From Taeniopygia guttata (Eukaryota > Chordata > Aves > Passeriformes > Estrildidae), in the NCBI RefSeq assembly GCF_048771995.1, contig NC_133064.1:28871001-28935000 (forward strand): DNA of 64,000 bases, read 5' to 3'. Below the pieces are notes generated by a model that was not told where the DNA came from, made no database searches, and was given only the letters and a program-made list of their open reading frames with translations. Position 1 is the first letter of the stretch. The number at the start of each line of letters is the position of its first letter. The position numbers and the translations under genes are program-made. This document shows, piece by piece, positions 56,838 to 64,000 of this stretch.

Positions 56838-57492
56838 CTGCAAGTCCTGGTTTGGGACAGATTTGGGAGGGAACTTCCTGAAGGGGTCTCCTCTAGAAAG
56901 CAAATTCAAACAGTCCCTCCCCCAACCAGTTTGGGAGGTAAACCTCCTTAAAGAAAAGTGGAAAAACTGTTTAGTTAACAAGCAAAGTACTCACAAACAT
57001 GAAAAAATGAATAATATTAAAAAATGGAATCTCTTGTTGTTCTGAAGAGATGGCAAATTCAGAGAGAGTCCTTCTCGTGGGGTGTAGCTCGGTTCGCTCA
57101 GTCTCTTATCAGTCCCTCCTGCACTGGAAAATGCCGCATCCCGGGCCCCAGTGGGCCACAGGAATGAGCTCACGGTGCTTTTCTGAGTTTTCGGTCCAGA
57201 GCAGGGCTGATAAGTTCCAAGAAAAAGCAACAGTTTGGGGACCTTCTCTGCCTCAGCTAGCTAAAGAACTAAAAGCAAAGGAGAGCTCTCTTCTGCTGTC
57301 CATGCTGCAGACAACACAATCCATGAGAAAGAATGTGGGGGAGCAAGTGCAGTTTCTGCAGACAAACTGCATGCTTCTTCTCCCCCCCTTGGCTCTCGGA
57401 TCTAGTTTTAAAGGCGCAGAACTCAATATCCAGCATAAACAAAACAGATGATTGGGGATACAAGCATCATAAAGTGACCCTAGGACACTGCA
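56838..57492 (-). mobile_element. Solo ERVL-type LTR, diverged family D (645 bp)
   Basis: 56,843-57,487, AGTCCTGGTTTGGGACAG...GTGACCCTAGGACA (first T of TG mutated). Flanked by a perfect CTGCA duplication (56,838-56,842; 57,488-57,492). It is clearly older than the 44,173 LTRs but has the same start, end and layout. Confidence 0.9.
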
Positions 57493-57701
57493 GTGTAACT
57501 AAAAGCTTGTGATTGCAGGGGTGAGTTGTTGATGGGTAAGGAGGCAAGGAAAAATATCTTTAGTATATGTGGAAACCCAGGGCACTGGGAATATTTCTCT
57601 GTCTGCTCTGGGGTGTCCTGACGCCCAGGGGAGCACTGACTCTGACCCTCATTCATGGAGAAAACTTCCAAAGCCTCAAGGTAAACTAGAAACCACAAAA
57701 G
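57493..57701. other. Short spacer, no feature recognised
   Basis: 209 bp between two LTRs. Nothing could be identified. Confidence 0.4.
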
Positions 57702-58220
57702 TGTGAAATAGATTGTAGAGATTGTAGATAGTAGTGTAGTATGTCACATGGGTGAGAAATTTAGGTTTTAGGATTTTTAGCATATTGTAGACGGGTACAA
57801 GATGGAGGGTACAGGGTGTTGTCTTGAGTTCCTTTCTTCTTTCTTCTTCCTTCTTCTTGGGTTTGGGTGGTATCTTGTAATAGGGCAGAAAAATCCACCT
57901 TGCAGTTCTTTAGGGATCAGTTATTGGGTTAGAAAGGAAAATAATTTAGGTGTCACTTCTTAATTTGCTATCTTAGTTTTTGATTAGACTTAAAAGGCCT
58001 TGTAACAAGAGATTGTTAGCCATTTTTGTGCTGTTTTTCCTGCACGCAGAATCTGGTGCAGACAGTGTGCTGAAGTTTTGATAAGATAACAATAAACAGA
58101 ATCTGAAGACCAAAAAAGTCCAATGCGTCTCTCGTTCCTGACACAGAACTGCTCCAGGAGGGTCTCCCCTGCCAGAGGAGCCCCCAGGGAGTTGCCCAAC
58201 TTGGGGCCTGCGAATTCACA
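57702..58220 (+). mobile_element. ERVK-like solo LTR (519 bp)
   Basis: TGTGAA...TTCACA ends form a 6-base inverted repeat. AATAAACAG near 58,092 gives + sense. The interior shares GGTACAAGATGGAGG with the LTR at 18,160. No target duplication was seen. Confidence 0.7.
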
Positions 58221-58262
58221 AGTATAAAATGCTCTGAATTTTTATTATGTAGTGAAATGTTC

Positions 58263-58505
58263 AAGAGTTAAGGTCAGGGAAAGATCACTCACAGATAGCT
58301 ATCAGTGGCAAAACAGACTCAACTTGTGGATATTAATTGAATTTATTGCTAACAAAATCAGAGCAGGATAATGAGAAGTAAAATAAAACCTTAAAAACAC
58401 CTTCCCCTCACCCCTTCCTCCTTCCTGGGCTCTTACCTCCTCCCCCAGCATTGCAGAGAGACATGGAATGGGGGTTACAGTCAGTTCATCATGTCACCAA
58501 AAATC
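58263..58505 (-). mobile_element. Fragment of the TGTGGTGGGTTG-family avian LTR
   Basis: The words GATCACTCACAGATAGC, GGCAAAACAGACTCAACTTG, CAGAGCAGGATAATGAGAAG and CAGTCAGTTCATCATGTCACC are in the order known from the middle of this LTR family. It may be a displaced continuation of 56,231. Confidence 0.6.
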
Positions 58506-58510
58506 TCAGG

Positions 58511-59010
58511 TGTGGCAGTTTCAGTTGAACCAAGCAGAAACACCAATTAAGTGTAGTGGTTTTGGTTAGCCAATCTGAGTTTCCTGGCCAATGCACCAAT
58601 TAATGTACTGGGTCTAGTGCTGGCCAAATGCCAGTGCACCCACTAGAATAATTTTCTGATTTTCTGCTGCTAGATAAGGATTAGGAGAGCAAAGCAGGCT
58701 TAAAACTTTAAAGGGTATAAAGAAAACTTTAATAACAGAACTAAAAAAAATAGTAAGAAATCAGAATAAACCTTCAGGTCACTTCTCCGCCCCCCAGCTC
58801 TTCTTTCTTTTCCTACTGACAATGTAAAGAGACATATTTGGTATTTTCAGTCAGTTTGCCACTTTTAAAATAATCTTTCTTCAGTTCCCTTAGGGAAAGG
58901 CATCTCTCCTGCCATGCCATGGAGACTTTTCCACAAGAAACAGTTATCTCATGGTTTTAATTGTCATGAATAACAGCCACCTGGAAATCTGCAATTGTGA
59001 AGTCCTGCCA
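58511..59010 (-). mobile_element. LTR F fragment
   Basis: Starts TGTGGCAGTTTCAGTTG. It is collinear with 10,983-11,250, 11,842-11,974 and 12,703-12,810 but lacks the G and H insertions, so it shows the pre-insertion state of LTR F. Truncated at about 59,010. Confidence 0.8.
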
Positions 59011-59402
59011 ATGCGCTCTTCTCCCCTCTGCCTTTCCCTTTCCCTGGCTAGCTCTGGGGAGAAGGGGCGCGGGCAGATTTCCAGCGCTTCCCGCTGAACC
59101 CTCACCGGGCTTTGGGCAGCACTGTCGGAGTTCGGAGAGCAGTCAGTGACCCCACGGCGATTGAATGAAGAGAGTCTTTCTCCGGGGGGCGAATTTCGTT
59201 TATTATAATCCAACGGGGAATACAATAATTCGAAGGGAACCAGGCGTGCCGCGCCTGCATGTGCCGGAGCGGCGCGAGCAGGGCGGGGCGCGCTGGAGCC
59301 AGCCAGGAGAAAGCACGGAGTGCGCCGCGCGAACAACCTAAATACGGAACGGGGGGAAAACTGGAGCAGCCAATGGGGTAAAGCCACGGGGGGTTTGAGG
59401 TT
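59011..59402 (-). mobile_element. GC-rich LTR-like fragment at palindrome inner edge
   Basis: The minus strand has a CCCATTGGCTGC CCAAT box (59,370), CpG-rich U3, and ATAATAAACG as a poly(A) signal near 59,202. It looks like a short antisense LTR and is cut at the palindrome boundary. Class not assigned. Confidence 0.45.
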
Positions 59403-60765
59403 AGAATTTACAGAATTTCTGGCAGACTACACAAAGTCTCCTGAGTGTGCACTGTATTTGGGGCCCTTCCCACCCAAGAAGCCAGACAAGAACAGCATTT
59501 ATGAGCAAGGATTTACAATCCCAGCTGGAAAACTTGCACCTTTCTAACACACTCCACAACTTGAGTTGGATCTTTGCATAGCAGAAATGACAAATAACAT
59601 AACTGAAATCCTATTTGTTACATGGTATCAGAGCAATAGGCCACTGAAAATTCAGCAGTAATTTCAAACTATGCCAGGCCATGGTATGCTCACGTTTCAG
59701 ATCCTGAAGTTCCAGGCTCTAAAAATGACAAGACTTCAACTACCTAGAAAAATAGCTTTTCAACGAATACCTCAAGTTCTATTTCAGTCTTTAGAACAAG
59801 CCATTTAATATAACATTTATCAACCAGCTTGTTAGAAAAGATACAAAAAAATAATCTGAAGTGCAATTGCCTTTTTTACTTAAGTTAGTTAAACCTGGTC
59901 TTTGTTATCTGTGGTAATCAGTTGGCACCGAGATACATGACAACTTCTGTCATACAAATTAAACTTATCCATGAAAGTAGAAATACTAAGTGTAGAGTTG
60001 TGTTTGCACTGTATATCCCCTCTTTGTATCTGTTTGGTTCATCCCAGCTTTCCCATCAGTACCTGTATGTCCATCAAACCCCAACCCATCCCCCTGTCCC
60101 CCCCAGGTCATGTGTCCATCACCTGGTGACCACTCCCCTTTGTCCAGACCCTTCTAGCAGGGTTACCAGGTAACTGGACCCTGGCTGGGACTCCTCCCTC
60201 ACCCCCTCCTCGGTGGTCACTCTGAGGCCTTGCCCCCAGAGAGCCACTCCCATGTCCTTCCCCCATTGGCTGGTCAGGTTTTCCCTGCCCCCTATATCTG
60301 GCTGGTCTGGGTGGGGACACGCCCTCTCTTGCTCGGGACTCCTTCGAGGTGAAATTAAAACTTTGGAACTAAGCCTGAAGGGAGAGTGCCTCTTTCTTTG
60401 CTTGTGGGACTAGCTCATCTTTGGAATCACGTGGGGCTTCTCCAGGCCCCCAGGGATTCAAGGAGAAACCCTTCCCTCTGCCTGCCTCACCCCAACTGCC
60501 CAGATGGCCAGGCTCCACAGGGAATCTGACGCGTGGATTTGAGGGGGAGACGCAGCAATTAAGAATCCAGTTAAAAAAACAAAAAACAAAAAACAAACAA
60601 CAAACATGCAATTCAGGTTAGTTAGATATGCTTATGCTGACTACTCCTTATGGGTAATTAAGGCTATGTAAGTACTATCAGTAATTCAGTAATACTATTA
60701 TCACAACACATTGAGAGATAAAAACAGATATTCAGTATTTTTTGAAAGGACTATAATTAATCCTC

Positions 60766-61453
60766 TGTCCTAGGGTGACGTTATGGTGTATCTCCAATTG
60801 TGTGTTCTGTTTACCTTTGATATTATGTTCTGTGCTTTCAGAACTGACTCTGAAAGTGAAGGTTTGTTTTGCCTTGTTATCAGCCAGTTCACCTCCCCCC
60901 ATGGTCTGCTGTCTAGAAAAGGCTAGTGCTGGCTGGCTGGCTTTTGCTTTGCTTGCTTGCTTGGCTGGCTTGCTTGCTTTGCTTGCTTCTGCTTTTTCCT
61001 TTGCTTCCTAGTTAGTTTAGCTAAGCAGTCCAATTCTTTCCCTGGACTGTTTCTTTTCCTTTCCTCTTGCTGAATACCATCCAACCTGCTCCGGACTGGG
61101 ACCTGGGAAACACCGAGGAGCACCGAGATCCTGCATTTTGTGATCTGCAGCAGCCATCCCCAGTGCTGGAGAGCAATCCCCAGCGTCCAGACCTGGGCGA
61201 CCACTCCCAGGAAAGACTTTCTGGATTTGTTCATCTCTTCAGAGTGGTGAAAGAGTTTTGTTGTCATCTGGTGTTGCTAATTTTCTTCTTGGTGCTGGGG
61301 AGTGCTTTGTTCGTTGAATAAACAGGTTCTTTTCCACTTCTCTCTCAGAGGAAATTTTTCCCTGAACCAGGTGGGTGGAGAGGGGCCGTGGGGGTTTGTT
61401 TTCTGGGGGCTCCTTCCAGAGGGTTTTCCCCAAATTTGCCCTAAACTAGGACA
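60766..61453 (+). mobile_element. ERVL 5' LTR, palindrome copy
   Basis: Mirror copy of 51,790-52,477, here in + orientation and followed by the tRNA-Lys-like primer site and gag. The flanking TCCTC (60,761-60,765) is the mirrored GAGGA target copy, so this is not an independent insertion. Confidence 0.95.
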
Positions 61454-62008
61454 ATATTTTGGCGCCCAACTTGTGGCTCGAGAGAGTGGAAAAAACCCTG
61501 TTGTAATCATATTTTTGTTCCAATTATTTTGTGTTGGTATGGAGCAGTTACTGGTTCTGTTGTTTGAATTCATAGTGTCTCTTGGGGTGAAGGCCTGCAT
61601 GTGTCTCTGGTCCCTAGGTTTTTTGAGATCTTAATCCCCCTATGGTCCCTAGGTTTATTTTTTTTATCCAGGAATAGCTCCAGTATTGTCCCTAATACAT
61701 AGGTTTTGCAGTAGAAGGGAGCTGACCAGAATATCCATCGGGCTGTGCTTGGGTGTAATGGCTTCCAGGGGGTTTATAAAGGTGCTGAGGTCTGTTCCTG
61801 GAATGTATGGTTCATGGTTATGGTTGTGCAGCCAGTTTGTTAGAGGGGAAGCAGGGGATGAGGCTTTTCAGCCTTTGCTTTCCTTCTTCTCCTGTGAATT
61901 TGTTACCTCCCTATTAGAGAACGTTCAGTTTCCCCGACTGTTAAGGAGACCATCTTCCTGGTGTTTAATCTGGTAAGCTTTCTCTATACAGTCTGGAGTC
62001 TCTTTAGA

Positions 62009-63096
62009 ATGAGGGCTGAGATTTCTAGAGGGGCTGATGAGACCTCTGACCCAGGAGTAGACCCAGGTGTGAGAAATCCTGAGTGGTGTGAGAAATGGGA
62101 GGATATGGGCCAAATCTGAAAGGAATTTTCTGACCCTATAGCCTGGGACTTTCCATGTGAACAAATTCATAATCCGGCCGAGGTGGTGAAGTACCTGAAA
62201 GATAAGTGCCATCTTAATTCTAAGGAGAAAAAGATCATTGCAGTGAGCTGGGCCCTAGCATATGCTTATCGCACCCTGCTAGATACTGTAGGGCAGCAGA
62301 CAGAGGAAGGGGGGCAGGGAGATAAATCAGCAGCTATCCCAGTCACTCAGGCTGCAGCCAACACCTCCGGTTCAAAGCCAGCAGCTAAACCAGACAGTGA
62401 GCCTAGGCTAGCAGCTAAACCAGACTCAGCAGCCAAGCCTCAACCAATAGCTGTTGCTACTAGCACAAGAAGTGGGAAGCACACAGAAAAGACCAATCGA
62501 CCAGTGGATGATGACGACGATGATGATAATGCAGGAGAAGGACCCTCAATGCCTGCTGACATAAAATCAGAAGTCAAGGCAACTGGTACAAGATCAGAGG
62601 CCAATATTGAGTCCTTTTCCCTAAAGGACCTTCGTGGCCTAAGGAAGGATTACACTCGACGACCTGATGAGTCTGTAATTAGTTGGTTAGTCTGTCTTTG
62701 GGATGCTGCCGGCGAGGATACAATTCTGGATGGTACTGAGGCAAGACATTTGGGATCCCTGTCACATGATCCTGTCATTGATCAAGGAATGATGAGGGGG
62801 GCTAACCCTCACAGCCTCTGGGCATGGGTTCTGGAAAGTGTAGCACAAAGATACCTGTGTGCAGATGATCTTTATATGCAGCAGACCCAGTGGAAGACTA
62901 TAGAACAAGGGATCCAATGTCTGAGAGAAATGGCAGTGGCAGAGATTATCTTCTCAGATGAAATAACAACTAGGAATCCAGACTTGGTACCATGTACATC
63001 TGTGATGTGGCGAAAACTTGTACGGCTTGGGCCACATGAATACGCTTCTGCCTTAGCGATAATGAAGCGGGATGAGAGGGATGAGACCGTGCTCGA
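62009..63096 (+). pseudogene. ERVL gag, palindrome copy, truncated
   Basis: ATG at 62,009, with the same in-frame TGA at 62,117-62,119 as the left arm, so the lesion predates the duplication. It is open from 62,183 until an LTR interrupts it at 63,097, within the capsid-like region. The open frame reads on for 10 codons into the LTR. Confidence 0.9.
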
Positions 63097-63689
63097 TGTT
63101 AGGAAAATAAGGCCTTTTTGTTCATAATATAGAGTTTTCACATCCATAAAATAGAATTTTCACTTAGAGTTTTCACTTGTCTGAACATGTTCTCATTTTG
63201 CCAGGCATTCCAGAATATCTCTCAAGGACAATTTCGTTACAAACTGTTTTAGGGAGTTGAAACTAATTTAGGGAGTTGAGGTTGCTAGGCACCAAAGCAC
63301 CTAAGCGAATATCTTCAAGGACAGTTCCGTTACAGACTTAGCAAAACATTTACTCTTGTGGAATGCGAGTAAACGTGCCTAGAAATAACATTTCTTGTTT
63401 TGAGAAAGTTCCCAGATCACAGGGACAACCTTGAGGAAGACTACTGGCCTTCATCCCATGACCACCAGGAGGCAGAAAACGACCACCTAGCAACAGAGTG
63501 CACCTGCGCAGAAAAGACACCAGAACGTCACACATCCGGAAGAGAAGACCCAATAAGTTGGGGGGGAACGGGGCACGAAAATGCGGTAGTTGGAATAACT
63601 GCTGCCCAGCGCGCTGATTTGCTTTCGTTTCCTACCATTAATAAATCTTTTTAATTAGATTAGACAGCCTATTGTGCTCGTTCATAACA
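63097..63689 (+). mobile_element. 5' LTR of a tRNA-His ERV (593 bp)
   Basis: TGTTAGGAAAATAAGG...GTTCATAACA, with TGTTA/TAACA ends. AATAAATC near 63,641 serves as poly(A) signal. It is followed by a primer site, so it is the 5' LTR of a provirus that continues past the window. It is inserted into the palindrome's gag copy. The matching target duplication would be beyond 64,000. Confidence 0.92.
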
Positions 63690-63692
63690 ATT

Positions 63693-63710
63693 TGGTGCCG
63701 TGACTCGGAT
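63693..63710 (+). promoter_or_regulatory. Primer-binding site, tRNA-His, perfect 18-mer
   Basis: TGGTGCCGTGACTCGGAT matches the complement of the tRNA-His 3' end at all 18 positions. This is the primer used by HERV-H-like class-I elements. Confidence 0.9.
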
Positions 63711-64000
63711 CGCGGATCTGGGGAACCTCTCTCTGAGAGGGGCGCCACGATTCCGCTCCTTTGAGCGGACTCAGACCGGGGTTTCTACCCTCATCCCGAC
63801 TGACAAACCTAAAAGCCTAGAAAGCGAAAGCAAAAAAAAGGAAGCGGGCCCAGGGTACCCCTTAAATTTTGTGCACAAAGTCCGGACGAAGACGCAGGAC
63901 GCGTAAGTATAGAGGGACCCGTCCGGGCGGGGTTCGGGATCCCGGAGTACGGAGAGTGTGTGTGTGAATGAGAGGAGAACCGGCAGCCGAATTCTCCAAG
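63711..64000 (+). other. Leader of tRNA-His ERV, with major splice donor
   Basis: GC-rich untranslated leader. GACGCGTAAGTATAG at 63,897-63,911 gives a strong splice donor (GTAAGT at 63,903-63,908). The gag start is not reached. Confidence 0.7.

Larger units (their letters stand above)
59403..63096 (-). repeat. Palindrome right arm (at least 3.69 kb)
   Basis: Reverse complement of 50,147-53,840. It holds the flank (59,403-60,765), an ERVL 5' LTR, primer site and gag. It stops at 63,096, where a different LTR begins inside the gag codon for the Asp of DETVLD. Confidence 0.95.

Noticed and set aside
60766..61453. Second independent ERVL insertion
   Set aside because: The mirrored flank and target copy extend 1.36 kb past the LTR, so it is a segmental duplicate.
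1..64000. Bacterial-type features (operons, ribosome sites, CRISPR arrays)
   Set aside because: CR1 LINEs, ERVs and a spliced MEX3-type exon show this is vertebrate nuclear DNA.

Overview
The window reads as a piece of a bird genome, most likely a songbird. Four CR1 LINE fragments and endogenous retroviruses (ERVs) of several avian classes make up most of it. The only recognisable host gene is the first coding exon of a MEX3-family RNA-binding protein, best matching MEX3C (29,117-29,696, + strand), with a CpG-rich promoter upstream. MEX3C is expected to be Z-linked in birds. The ERV saturation, and several changes in a normally near-invariant part of the KH1 domain, make a W-chromosome (female-specific) copy a reasonable hypothesis. 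It is not proven.

Left third (1-27.7 kb): one old + strand class-I (gamma-like) ERV, here called J, appears to be the scaffold. Its pol pieces lie at 2.2-2.8 (copied at 10.3-11.0), 14.3-14.8, 16.5-16.8 and 17.3-18.1 kb. Its env and 3' LTR lie at 24.8-27.7 kb. Into it were inserted: a minus-sense LTR 'F' (which itself holds LTR 'G' and LTR 'H'), a 1.2-kb solo LTR 'C', a 0.5-kb solo LTR 'E', and a + strand beta-like (ERVK) gag element at 18.2-22 kb. A second class-I provirus with LTR G and a tRNA-Trp-type primer site fills 3.1-9.6 kb. A 2.2-kb block (1,437-3,669) is repeated directly at 9,612-11,839. A minus-strand ERVK provirus runs off the left edge.

Middle (27.7-44.2 kb): upstream flank, promoter and exon 1 of the MEX3C-like gene, then what should be intron 1. 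It contains an antisense ERVK LTR, three CR1 pieces in the wider region, a 1.4-kb solo LTR C, and an almost complete 6.67-kb env-less alpha/beta-like provirus (36,389-43,054, minus) with a perfect 6-bp target duplication. MEX3C exon 2 is not in the window.

Right third (44.2-64 kb): a young ERVL (class III) provirus (44,173-52,477, minus) with a perfect GAGGA duplication, split by a solo LTR C with its own perfect 5-bp duplication. Its 5' LTR, half of gag and 1.36 kb of flank are repeated, nearly without change, in inverted orientation at 59,403-63,096. This forms a palindrome of at least 3.69-kb arms with a 5.56-kb spacer full of older LTRs. The right arm is cut at 63,097 by a further ERV with a tRNA-His primer site that runs off the window.

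No ERV gene set here looks fully intact: every pol has at least one frameshift, deletion or insertion. Element boundaries quoted to the base rest on TG...CA ends plus target duplications. Those described as approximate do not.
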